Positions 56,063-62,749 of a DNA stretch of 64,000 nt are shown here, one piece after another. Both the position numbers and the translations under genes were made by a program. The notes beneath the pieces were generated by a model. It searched no databases, was not told the DNA's origin, and saw only the letters and a program-made list of their open reading frames with translations. Source of the stretch: Rhipicephalus microplus (Eukaryota; Arthropoda; Arachnida; Ixodida; Ixodidae); NCBI RefSeq assembly GCF_043290135.1, contig NW_027464588.1, forward strand, positions 3,175,501 to 3,239,500, given 5' to 3'. How positions within the stretch are numbered: the stretch's first letter is position 1; every line of letters starts with the position of its first letter.

Positions 56063-58391
56063 GCACTGCCATACTGCGGACATTCCAAGGACGAAAACTA
56101 GAGGTGGCTCCATGGATATGCTGTGATTGTTGTTAGTTGTGTAAGTATTTTTCTGTATTAATGAAAATGCTACGCACACAGCGAATTTGAAGTTATTTGT
56201 TTGCCCATAAAATATTATTTTCGAGTGAAACTCATTTTAAAGTCTATGGAGACAGTTTGCTGGGATCTACAAGCTTTTGATTTATAACTAGAGACACAAA
56301 CGTACTTCTGCTTGGTAAGTCAAGGACCCCGCTGTGCACAGTTGTCGATATCTCTGAAGTCTCCTTATGCAGAGTTGCTGTGGGCACCGCGGTACCTGTT
56401 AGTGACTGCGGTGGCTTTCTGCTCTCCCACAGTAGAGTACCAAGTACTCTGAATGGTTAAACCCTTTTTCTAAACAAGTACTCCAAATCGTTAACCACTT
56501 TGACTAGGCACACATAAAATTTTCTATTGAAATGTTCTTGATGCTGGTCATCTATGATAATAAGTAGCGCTAATCACATGTACTTATCACATGTATTGGG
56601 ACGGCTAACAGGCACCTTATGAAAAAGTACACATGGCAGCCGCTCATAAAGAAGTATACATGAATCCGTGAATGGGATAGTTTTCGACCATGCCATAGCG
56701 TACGTAGCAGTCCACATTGTTTGCTCATTCAGTCTAATCATGGGTGCCTAGATTGCATCATAGGCAGGCTATTGTTTTTGCGTCTAGTAGCAAGCAAAGC
56801 TGTGCGGTAAAATCAACTACCCAAAATACGTTCAAAGGCTTGACTTAACGTGTTTCAGTGAACGTGAAAAGCTCGTACACCACACTGGAATTCCTAATAG
56901 AGAACGTGATACATTTTTTATTTTGAGACCACCCTGTTAAGTGCTCCTGCAAGTTGCTGAAATCATAAAAACATAAAAGATATAAGAGAATGATTAGACG
57001 GAGTTAAGCGTTGTATATGACAGAGCGTACATTGAGGTGTGCCATATGAAAACGGAGTTATGAGCAGTTCAAATTAGTATGACCAGCATTTAATACAATC
57101 GCCTCGGCAGACTGGTATACTTATGGTTACGGTTCAACACAGCAGAAGGCGAAAACTTAAGGCGAAAACCTTAGGCAAAAACCTAAGGCGAGAACCTTAG
57201 GCAAAAACCTCGTCATGATGTCAAAGACCATGAAACACATGCGAAATCGCTATGACGTAATCATCGCATGGTCAAAGGCCTGCCGATTCTGGAGGTAGGG
57301 CATTACCGGGTCAAACGCGGAAACGTTGCAATGTTTCCGATGCTCGAGGCAATGTAAAATAAAGTTAGGTCTAGAAGCTTTAGGGCACTGGAGGGAAGTA
57401 ATCTATGCATCTATTGAAAAAAATAGGATGATGTCTCACAGTTAATCTGAAGTCTAGAAGTAACACAGCCAGTATACCCCTGAATCTTTCATTAGAGTGG
57501 CTTTACTTTGACAAGCCACTACATCCAACAACGACTATTCTTGACAGCACTGCAGAAGCTAAAAAATTGAAGCGTATGCCTGCGACCACTCCAAGAGATA
57601 GTGCTCATGTTCGCTGGTAATTTTCCAGTTTATCGTGCTGAAATTAACGCCAATTTTTATTATTAGACTCAAACATTAGCGTGAAGTATGTAAAATAAAC
57701 TTAGTGTTTACTTTGAAAAAAAAAAAAAAACCTTCCTTTGCTTTCCGTTTATTAGACAGCACCACCTTTTCAGCGCTTAAGTTTTCCAAAGTAAACATAG
57801 TGTGTATGATGTAGTGTAGTCAGTGTGCGGGCGCAAACACACTGTTTGGTTCTTCAAAAAAATACGTTCATAAAATGACACTAAAAGGTACTCTGAACTA
57901 CCGAAATGAATTTCTCATTCATATTTTTGTGTATGTCATTCTCCGAACGCATTGACGTTGCCAGCGAGCAATACAGGAATCATTCGCAAACTTCCGCACC
58001 ACTTGTGAGGCTACACTAATGTGTGAAAGGGTCTCGCCTCCATAGCTTTCGTTCCAATGTCAAAATAACTCGTCGCCGAGTATGGTGGGTTAGAAACACG
58101 CTGTTTTCTTGTTCTTGTTCTTTGTCGCAGGTGAACATCGAAGACTACGGCTTGCTCACAGGCCTGAACATCACTGTAAAGCAGCTTTTCTACATTCTCT
58201 ACACCAAGGGTCTCTGCGAGACGACAGACGCGGACAGGCTCCGGGAACTGGCCGAGGAGTCGATGTTTCGGTCACCGCCAGACCGTGCCAACGGACCCCT
58301 GAGGAACTCGTTCAAGTTTCCCACTTTCTGGGAATGCGCCAGCGACTCGCCCATGAACCCCAATCAGAAGTGCACCATATGGACGTCGTAA
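33922..58391 (+). CDS. 7-exon M13 (neprilysin-like) membrane pseudo-peptidase
   Basis: Seven exons sum to 3,285 nt, 1,094 aa and a stop. M13 proteins are type II membrane zinc endopeptidases that cleave extracellular peptides. This one has a cytosolic tail of about 208 aa, one membrane segment (about 210-233), a Lys/Arg/Ser/Thr-rich stalk to about 430, and then a full-length M13 ectodomain: CETKVC...SPCDDFYSFVCNHW at the start and ANGPLRN...SPMNPNQKCTIW at the end. The zinc site is gone: VIGHExxH is VIGALFAG (residues 923-930), GENxAD is FDVLES, the NA(F/Y) substrate motif is absent, and the late transition-state His is replaced. The fold-defining Cys are kept, so I infer a folded, inactive ectodomain acting as a binding or decoy protein rather than a recent pseudogene. 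The last intron holds a P-like transposon. Confidence 0.85.
35629..36643. other. M13 intron 1, nothing recognised
   Basis: No repeat ends or exons were seen. Confidence 0.4.
36644..36982 (+). CDS. M13 exon 2
   Basis: Acceptor gtcatgtgacag, donor AAG|gtaatc; 113 aa, phase 0. It reads VEPDPENEERYIIALGDPDV and on, matching the M13 N-terminal domain block that precedes the alpha-helical region. Confidence 0.85.
36983..38268. other. M13 intron 2, nothing recognised
   Basis: Short frames on both strands (37190-37680) are chance. No repeat was resolved. Confidence 0.4.
38269..38559 (+). CDS. M13 exon 3 (GC donor)
   Basis: Acceptor ctctttaccgaag, 97 aa, phase 0. It contains VDVLNYLGFRALLHISPLLP and WRRCIRMFERVTP (compare the W-x-x-C-x-x-x-V block of M13). 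The donor is AAG|gcgagc; there is no GT alternative that keeps phase. Confidence 0.85.
38822..39036 (+). CDS. M13 exon 4 (GC donor)
   Basis: Acceptor ctttatgcgcgcag, 215 bp, ends in phase 2 at GTGTACAG|gcgagt. It reads VWSLLNDIQASFVLAINSAP and on, corresponding to the I...F...L...W(M) block of M13 (usually followed by D-x-x-T...A..K). The phase join to exon 5 restores Arg. Confidence 0.85.
39037..41149. other. M13 intron 4, nothing recognised
   Basis: 2.1 kb of AT-rich sequence without identifiable repeats or exons. Confidence 0.4.
41150..41342 (+). CDS. M13 exon 5: degenerate substrate-site region
   Basis: Acceptor ccacatgctacag, donor CAG|gtaatg, 193 bp. It contains FDTVPKFDRDSQSIFVPMAM and FDPAYM, which align with NA(Y/F)Y...N.I.FPAGILQ.PF of active M13 enzymes. 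The Asn-Ala-Tyr substrate-binding motif is lost while the surrounding strand pattern remains. Confidence 0.85.
41565..41805 (-). repeat. Diverged Ruka-like SINE in M13 intron 5
   Basis: The complement reads cacctcggtggcacagttgt (head), atgggttcaatactgga (box B), then agtggaggtgcaacacgagg and catttccggagttcttccct. It keeps the family order but with many substitutions. Confidence 0.55.
41806..43980. other. M13 intron 5, middle: nothing recognised
   Basis: AT-rich. The frames at 42977-43423 and 43648-44019 have no domain or splice support. Confidence 0.35.
43985..44215 (-). repeat. Ruka-like SINE in M13 intron 5
   Basis: Reverse orientation: ggagtttaacaccccaaaac, then gagggcttcagaaattttga, acccaaatccaagcacacgg and the head complement aactatcgtggtggg at the right end. 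Confidence 0.65.
44269..44343. repeat. (AATC)n microsatellite near the exon 6 acceptor
   Basis: About 18 perfect AATC units end 95 bp before exon 6, with degenerate copies continuing toward the acceptor. The unit matches the tail words of the SINEs (atcaatcaatc), so it may have grown from a SINE tail. Confidence 0.9.
44439..44717 (+). CDS. M13 exon 6: lost HExxH and ENxxD motifs
   Basis: Acceptor gcgcactcgcag, donor AAG|gtgaga, 93 aa, phase 0. VATKVIGALFAGIHYGNF replaces the VIGHExxHxFD helix (His to Ala926, Glu to Leu927, His to Gly930). TQFDVLESLSLLPAF replaces the GENIADNGGL helix. The conserved Cys (VQKCL) between the two helices is kept. Confidence 0.85.
44718..45740. other. M13 intron 6, 5' part: nothing recognised
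   Basis: No exon-like frame. A GC-richer block at 45600-45750 may be repeat-derived. Confidence 0.35.
45753..45798. mobile_element. Footprint of an excised P-like element
   Basis: A 32-bp palindrome, 45760-45791, begins CGTCACCCCCGGAAGC and ends TTTTCCGAGGGTGACG. The first 16 bp equal the right end of the transposon at 47715-52357. The complement of the last 16 bp equals its left end apart from one base. Perfect 7-bp repeats GCCAAAG flank it (45753-45759, 45792-45798). Ends, target duplication and length fit a transposon that left by P-type cleavage, keeping about 16 nt of each end. Confidence 0.75.
46100..46160. other. Possible tRNA-like repeat remnant
   Basis: The sequence caggtgttctaccacacagccgtg looks like the complement of a tRNA-type SINE head. 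It is too short and diverged to assign. Confidence 0.25.
46170..47020 (-). repeat. Interspersed repeat, copy 2 (inverse of 7545-8000)
   Basis: The inverse complement shares several ordered blocks with 7545-8000, from the gtaacgctgtccctccgt end (46975-46992) to the tctccccgaaggaaaccctg end (about 46195). This copy is longer, with an extra GC-rich interior (46560-46900) absent from copy 1. Confidence 0.6.
47065..47292 (+). repeat. Ruka-like SINE in M13 intron 6
   Basis: Head cccggcatgatggtcttgtc, a degenerate box B, then gacggaggcggaaatgctcg, and 3' block atcgtagttttggaatgttc. Confidence 0.65.
47708..47714. repeat. Left target-site duplication
   Basis: GTTCCAC directly abuts the transposon's left end; it is identical to 52358-52364. 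Confidence 0.8.
47715..47746. repeat. Left terminal inverted repeat of the P-like transposon
   Basis: 32 bp; begins CGTCACCCCCGGAAAATC and continues TTTTCAGGCCTGCG. A CRE-like palindrome tgacgtca follows at 47757-47764, then a ccggccggcc block that is also found near the right end. Confidence 0.9.
47932..48084 (+). CDS. Transposase exon 1: first part of the THAP domain
   Basis: It encodes MPNKCCVPGCTGNYK, then FSFPKD and QWLRAIPR, the zinc-binding first half of a THAP domain. The intron splits the domain before the C-x2-H pair. The 410-bp intron has consensus gtaaga and gtgcag ends. Confidence 0.85.
47932..51149 (+). CDS. THAP-domain P-element transposase (THAP9-like), two exons, intact
   Basis: Exons 47932-48084 (51 codons, donor AAG|gtaaga) and 48495-51149 (acceptor cgtttgtgcag) join in phase 0 to 935 aa with no internal stop. 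The N-terminus is a C2CH zinc-binding THAP domain that binds DNA: C5-x4-C10, W35, C53-x2-H56, then the VPTVFP box. A charged, probably coiled-coil segment follows (about 125-170), as in P transposases, where it mediates multimerisation. The RNase H-like core is recognisable: LMLDEIYIK (D364), VVCDNNSLNRKAM (D446), DAVHLFKCIRNNWL, and TLESRFGQYRQMAGG (E700). D364, D446 and E700 are my candidate catalytic triad. The ATG has A at -3. It resembles Drosophila P transposase and vertebrate THAP9. Terminal repeats make it an element gene, not a domesticated host gene. Confidence 0.9.
48495..51149 (+). CDS. Transposase exon 2: rest of THAP, coiled coil, catalytic core
   Basis: It starts VCADHFDASCIEK (the second half of the zinc site) and runs 884 aa to TAA. 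The same frame is open upstream to 48426, but that part is intron: it lacks THAP sequence and the acceptor at 48493-48494 joins exon 1 in phase. Confidence 0.85.
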   Translation: MCADHFDASCIEKTTSYTDPRTGRVIEVALPVPRLRPGSVPTVFPGCPSYLSVRDKSTRETPDAKRSRQEASQLARAVEESLASYEAEQERDRFSSLEELRARLQGVSVSPKWTVIHKEECSMFLNIIDYREPCLNASLTVFANLEVFACYQGSPIKNLGSAVVPDSVQKVSSLLEILNNLSMLSEERCTYRHLAQAIHSLLDKLEASIDEGKKETVNFMKEQLLLLSAKRIQYSAQVMVFACILRTISPHAYKFLRSTGALTLPHPSTIRKVCSSIQMCPQVDSSDDTFLQYVSQRFKHLQAHEHTVTLMLDEIYIKPCLDYKGGNICGAAVNSNEAATSVHVFMIQSLLSAFKEVAHILPVKTLQGEDLHCMLKKVILGLEEIGYRVIAVVCDNNSLNRKAMKMFLPEPKLSPVYPHPADPDRPLFYVVDAVHLFKCIRNNWLNQKNAGTCFFYPRFELSNNEVHPECKMTASFKHLRDLHKGESPLLLKSGYGLTSKALNPSSFERQDVKLVLQVFNPYVAEALAARKGHTDFQHATATAEFIKIILRWWSIVNVKTPSKGFHHRNVYEEPMSNHTDDPKASFLSAFITWLDVWEFYRHDTGVLTQETLSALRLSAQSLLALVKYCVSELHFKYILLGKVQTDTLESRFGQYRQMAGGQYHISVRQLCETEGRIRLQNALPRMSNDELRGIEETDSVRDAGTSFSVHVSDADLDELRAQMPVIGYVGGYCAHAAMKVLKCESCQRQLVVTRNTAETGEDTHSLIAQLDRGGLKFPSALVITVVMYTEVVVRKLMTESTSTQFLHGLNQKNVVRQLTLDSLPRLEDIDTCENGHTYELLITLVANCAANIMLNNLCKQRNDLLRIEKDQKAKNRKARIFLGK
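51883..51888 (+). terminator. Polyadenylation signal of the transposase gene
   Basis: AATAAA in tgataaataaatatg, 734 bp after the stop and before the SINE insertion. The intervening sequence is T-rich 3' untranslated region. Confidence 0.5.
51938..52177 (+). repeat. Ruka-like SINE inserted in the transposon
   Basis: Box A ggtggctcagtggctaagg (51950-51968) and box B ggtttcgatacc (51996-52007), a body with atggaggcgaaaagc and cacaataaagattccc, and an end at caatcaatc. Perfect 13-bp direct repeats GATACCTTGATAA flank it (51925-51937, 52178-52190), so its limits are exact. It must be younger than the transposon. Confidence 0.9.
52298..52326. promoter_or_regulatory. Palindromic ACGT cluster next to the right end
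   Basis: GTGACGTCG-T-CGACGTCAC (52298-52316) is a perfect palindrome around one T, and GTCACGTGAC (52317-52326) is a second perfect one, directly abutting the inverted repeat. Subterminal sites in P elements bind the transposase THAP domain. Whether these do is inference. Confidence 0.5.
52328..52357. repeat. Right terminal inverted repeat of the P-like transposon
   Basis: 30 bp; inverse complement begins CGTCACCCCCGGAAGC and continues TTTTCAGGCCTGCG. It matches the left end except for two bases in place of four. Confidence 0.9.
52358..52364. repeat. Right target-site duplication
   Basis: GTTCCAC directly follows the right end; it is identical to 47708-47714. Confidence 0.8.
52487..52572. 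repeat. (AT)n microsatellite
   Basis: 43 uninterrupted AT units, 123 bp past the transposon target duplication. Apparent Ile-Tyr frames over it are artefacts. Confidence 0.95.
53000..54040. repeat. Tandem satellite, ~150-bp period, about seven copies
   Basis: The landmark attatcatgttt...gtgtcatttacctt recurs near 53010, 53167, 53315, 53460 and 53608, with weaker copies near 53772 and 53920. Each unit also carries ccgcgagc...gagcgtagcatgtagtcatg. The copies decay to the right and end in a GATA tract. Confidence 0.75.
54047..54086. repeat. (GATA)n microsatellite
   Basis: About ten GATA units with one GAGA variant, at the end of the satellite array. Confidence 0.85.
54955..55300 (-). repeat. 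Minisatellite-core repeat, inverse copy
   Basis: The flanks are inverse complements of those at 6190-6480 (tgatcatatat...aagatgcgagattgtggtac and tccactgagtgaaagatgat). The core consists of ccatccgt and ctgtctgt words, with a pure CTGT stretch at 55108-55145. It is open in several frames; no real protein. Confidence 0.65.
55315..56059 (+). pseudogene. 3' end of an RTE-type LINE
   Basis: The frame reads KINLQKMEVMYN, then VVKDYVYLGQVI, KRKVYNSCILPVLCYGEETW, a TGA near 55731, and then RKWTWAGHVARRQDNRW, WIPREGKRVRGRQKVRW and EEAFVVQWT ending at 56014. This is the C-terminal part of RTE LINE polyproteins. A one-base insertion near 55350 and the internal stop disable it. A (GAT)n tail at 56021-56059 is typical of RTE 3' ends. 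Confidence 0.85.
56060..58020. other. M13 intron 6, 3' part
   Basis: The only structure is a minisatellite at 57146-57210 made of aaggcgaaaacctt and aggcaaaaacct units (five). A poly-A run lies at 57716-57730. No exon or mobile element was recognised. Confidence 0.4.
58131..58391 (+). CDS. M13 exon 7: C-terminal exon
   Basis: Acceptor gttctttgtcgcag; 86 aa and TAA. It reads LNITVKQLFYILYTKGLCE, RANGPLRNSFKF and SPMNPNQKCTIW, the standard M13 C-terminus. The Arg of R-x-N-G-P-L is present, but the His that precedes it in active enzymes (H-x-P...R) is not: the block is FRSPPDRANG. Confidence 0.9.
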   Translation: MNIEDYGLLTGLNITVKQLFYILYTKGLCETTDADRLRELAEESMFRSPPDRANGPLRNSFKFPTFWECASDSPMNPNQKCTIWTS

Positions 58392-58535
58392 CACTCGCTA
58401 CATTTTTCAAGCTCTCCATTAAATGGTCACGTCATTCTTCGCACTATCGCTGTTATCATTCCCGGACTATCTGACCACTCAATTTAATTATCCACGTTTC
58501 AGTTGAAGGCCATGTGCCAGCCCTGCCGCGAATGA

Positions 58536-58541
58536 AATAAA
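58536..58541 (+). terminator. Candidate polyadenylation signal of the M13 gene
   Basis: AATAAA runs into an A11 tract, 145 bp after the stop. It also marks the junction with the LINE that follows, so it may be supplied by the insertion. Confidence 0.4.
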
Positions 58542-58542
58542 A

Positions 58543-60735
58543 AAAAAAACGACAATGCTGTACGATAAAGGCGATTACTGTAGCATGAATGCCAACCTTA
58601 TAACTTTTTATGAAGAATTTTTGCCGAACTTTTTTGATCGTTCAGTTGGCAGTAACTGGTTACTTTTTAAGAATAAAATGCTGACTCTGATACAAAAATG
58701 CGCTCCTGCTATTTCTGTCACTGAACTACCAGCTGACCTTTCGTTTAATAATTCGCGCAAACGCCTCAAGAACAAAAAGAAACGCCAATATAAAACAGCA
58801 AAGCTCCAAAATAGTGCTAGTGCTTGGTATATGTATCACCAATCTGAGAAACTTTACCTCTCGTTTTCGGCTAAAGCTAAACGATCTTTCTATAACACGT
58901 CCTTGCCTAGTATTCTACAGAATAAGCCTAAACATTTCTGGAAAATAATTAACCCGACGCATTCAAAACCGGTCAGCTTGCGTGAGGAACGCAACTGTGC
59001 TGTTCCAGCTTTTGATGTAGCCCAGAAATTAAACTTTGCCTTTGGCTCGGGGTTCACCAAAGAACCCGATACAGTATTACCCAATTTTCTTCTTTACACT
59101 CACCCCGTCATGCCCGGAATTACCTTTGAAGCTAATGGCATAATGAAACTGATTGAATAACTGAAACTCACTTCATCATGGGGCGTTGACTGCATCAATT
59201 CAAAAATATTTAAAAAATACTAAACACATATCTAGTGCAATACTTTCGCTCATTTTCCAGATATCACTATCATCTGGAGTGGTCCCAGAGGACTGAAAGG
59301 TGGGAAAGATTACTCCAGTACCAAAAAAAAGGTAACCCATCAGCTCAGAGTAGTTGCTGTCCAATCTCACTCACCAGCATACCATGTAAATTAATATAAC
59401 ACGTTATTTATTACCACGTAACCAAATTCCTAATGTCCCAACACTTTTCCCACCCCAATCAACATGGCTTCCTAAAAGGACTCTCGTGCGACATTCAGTT
59501 TGCCTTATTTATTACCGACGTCAGTACCAGCGTCGATAAAAATGTTCCTGTAGATTCCCTATTTCTTGATTTTGAGAAAGCATTTGACAAAGTTCCACAT
59601 AACAGATTATTTCTGAAGCTATCTTGTCTAAACCTTGATCACGTTGTATTGACTTGTTTACAAAATTTCTTAACTAACCATAAGTAATTTGTATTCGCTA
59701 ATTCGCACTCATCTAGTTTATCTCCCGTTCTCGCAGGAGTGCTTCAAGGAACAGTTTTTGGGCCCTTACTATTTGTAGTTCACATTATTGACTTGCCAAC
59801 TAATATTCAATCTAACATACGTCTATTTGCTGATGATTGCGTCTTATATTGTCCCATTTACACTTGTAACGACAATTCAACTCTCCAGTGTGACCTTAGT
59901 ATTATTAAGAATTGGTGTGATACATGGCTAATGACTCTTGATGTCTCCAAAACCTCATTAGTGTCTTTCCACCGCGCAACAACATACGTCCCGCATCGCT
60001 ACATAATTGGCAGTTCTAACGTTTCATCTGTTCAACTCTACAAATATCTGGTTGTTTCCTTAACCCAGGATCTGACTTGGTCATCTCACATTTCGAACGT
60101 GACCAACGATGCTAATTGCGTTCTGAGGTATCTGCGCAGTAATTTACGTTTTTGTTCTTCACCTGGCAAATTTCTCGCATATCAAACATTGGTCCGACCT
60201 AAACTTGAGCACGCATGTGCGATCTGGGATCCCTACTCCTCTAACTTATCTAATACACTTGAATCCGTGCAAAACCGTGCGGCAAGGTTTATTTATTGGG
60301 CCTATTCCGACCACACAAGCGTCACTAAACTAAAAAGCCAAGATAGTTTTCCTCTGCTCGTAACAAGGCATAAAGTTAAGCGGCTTTGCTTGTTTTATAA
60401 GTTTTATCATTTACGCATTGCTACGACAGTCATTAAAGAAGTTCATCGTCAGTCTGTCCGCATCAACCACCCATTGGCTGTTTACCCAGAAAAGACCCTC
60501 ACCTCTGTTCATCAGCATTCTTTTTTTGTCGAAACAGCAAAAGACTGGAATGATCTGCCAAACGATGCCATTGTCATCTCTAACCCCATTCGTTTTCACG
60601 AAGCAATCGAAGACATTATGTACTAAAACTCTTTATTCGCCACCAATGACATTGCTCACAACAAACGCCCACCCCTCATGTAAAACCCCTGCAGCGGTCT
60701 TTGAGATATAATAAATAAATAAAATAATTAAATAA
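58543..60735 (+). pseudogene. 5'-truncated, broken LINE directly after the M13 gene
   Basis: Frames 58555-59160, 59433-59687 and 59739-60626 make up the endonuclease-RT linker, RT and C-terminal domain. RT motifs: NQHGFLKGLSCDIQF, SLFLDFEKAFDKVPHNRL, GVLQGTVFGPLLF (the usual P-Q-G changed to L-Q-G) and IRLFADDCVLY. C-terminal motifs: RPKLEHACAIWDPY, VQNRAARFIY and ETAKDWNDLP. Stops and frameshifts separate the frames. It ends in an A/T-rich aataaataaa tail near 60735. It is the same clade as the LINE at 26688. Confidence 0.85.
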
Positions 60736-62520
60736 ATATTGATTATAGTTTCGGACATGATGTTATACTGAATCACTAAGGCGACTAAATTTCATTTAGA
60801 CGTTGCTTCAAAGATGTATAACGAAGTTCAAAACGTAGATTGACAATGTTTTTGTTGTTGTTGCACGGGGATAGAAATATCACGCTGACAGGCATGTCAT
60901 AAAGAGCCCATAGCAACTTTGCGTGATGGATTGTTTACACCAGTGGGGGTTAAGCGAAAATTATACTTTAAAAAGTGGTCTTCACAGCCAAAAGCCTATT
61001 TTCGTCCCTTAGCAAGCTAATAGGAGCGGTAGTAAAACGCAGTGGTTGTTGCTTTATTGTCGGCAGATATAATTTTTTTGTGAAGGTGAGAGGAGAACGA
61101 AATATGCAGAAAAAGCACTGGTTGTAAGGATTGTTATAGCGATTCGCCAATGTAGATGAGCACTGACGCTGAGCAAAGAAAACAGACACTGGCCAAACGG
61201 ACGCTCACAGTTGCAAGTGAGCGTATTTCCTCTAAGCGTTTGTTTCTTTTACCAAGTACGAGTGCTCAAAAACCTCTAAAGAGCGATTACACTGCCTCGC
61301 CCATGTGGCCATGTTCATAACAGACAAGTTAAACAAGATCAGTATATATGGTAATGCATACCTATACGTATAGTCACCGCTGAGATCTTCTCATCGTACC
61401 AATTTTTCTGGATACATCGAACAACGCAAGTTGAAAACACAATGAAGCCTCCTTGGCAAGACTCCACGCGCATTAGAGGCCGTGGTGTTCCATGGGATCC
61501 CCGCTGATCTCCTCTAAACAGCGTAACCGACCTCTCGGCCGGTCCTCTTTTTTGGGAGTGATAATTTTTGCTCATCATCATCCACATAGATGTTCAGGGT
61601 AATACTGCTCTTACATAGTTCACGAGTAGCATAAAAATTTATTTTTATATAAGGTGCATTTATTGCAGTTTCACCTCATGTTGGTTTCGACGGCTGAAAA
61701 AGGTGATGTTTCCAGTGTGCCAGCGCATAAAAGTTGCCACTAAAATAGAGAAAGCTATTGCATCGTAATCGTCATGATCACCACAATCATGAGCATTACC
61801 ATCATTACTATCATCGGACTGTGTTATACCTATTGCAGCACGGTGGCCCCTCCCAATGATTTTCAATACACCCTCTTCTACACGATCCTATTTAATTTAC
61901 AGTCCCTGCAGTTCCTAATCTTAACTCCGTTCAGAGCCCAGGTCATACCTGCGTTATGGATGTAGTTGTCGCAGAAATTCCCCAAAAGCCCCACTGCTTA
62001 ACTCCGGTGTCTTGAACTACAGAACTAGTCCTTTACAGAGTAGAATAACCATTGATTATTAACATTGCAGTAGCCCTGTGTGTAAAAATGGTCAGAATTG
62101 ATATAGATCGTAATACAAGGTGCTGCATTGGGGACTACCAATAAAACACGTAAACAAAAGAGCGATGCTTGCACTGAGCAGCCAAAGGCTTGAAAGAAAC
62201 TGTGCAATTCTGAAGACGAATATGGCTGCTTCTAGGTTGGTTCTAAGCCCTAGCTAGGCGCTGAAGGTTGTTTGAAGGTTGCTTGTAGCTGGTTGCTATA
62301 GCCTTTAGCCTGGTGATGCTGTTCCACTGTTTCACTTGTTTAAAACTTGACGTGCACGCATGCGTGGTAAGGCTGGCTTGGACATAAATATACATTCTCA
62401 AATGAAGAAATAAAGCAGTTGATAGTCGGCGCTCGTGTGCGTCGTTTCTTTTCTCTGCGGGGCGTGTTTTGTGTTTGCGCTGTTAATTTTAGTTCTGGGA
62501 TGCTATGCTGCTTCTACCCT
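60736..62520. other. Downstream flank, nothing recognised
   Basis: Short chance frames only. A compact GC-rich hairpin-like word occurs near 61527-61545 (cgacctctcggccggtcc). Confidence 0.35.
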
Positions 62521-62524
62521 GATT

Positions 62525-62745
62525 TTCAGCGCAGAGAGGTTCGAAGTAAACGACAAACAGTCACAGACACGACACAGATGTCCAAACGTTTCAGCACGAG
62601 ACTTTACCTCCCGCTTAAGTCAAGTGTTCGCACCTCAGATAGATCTACGAGTACGTTGTCGTTGGCATGGACCTTCCTTCACTTCAAGGGTTTTCTCGCA
62701 GTCGCCGTTGCCTTTTTCGTTCCCGAGTATTCTCTCGCTGTATGT
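62525..62745 (+). repeat. Interspersed repeat, copy 2 (inverse of 8380-8600)
   Basis: Blocks gcgcagagaggttcg, cagtcacagacacgacacag, gtgttcgcacc and gagtattctctcgctgt occur in the same order as the inverse complement of 8380-8600. The open frames here (62419-62881) are repeat sequence, not a gene. Confidence 0.55.
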
Positions 62746-62749
62746 ACTC

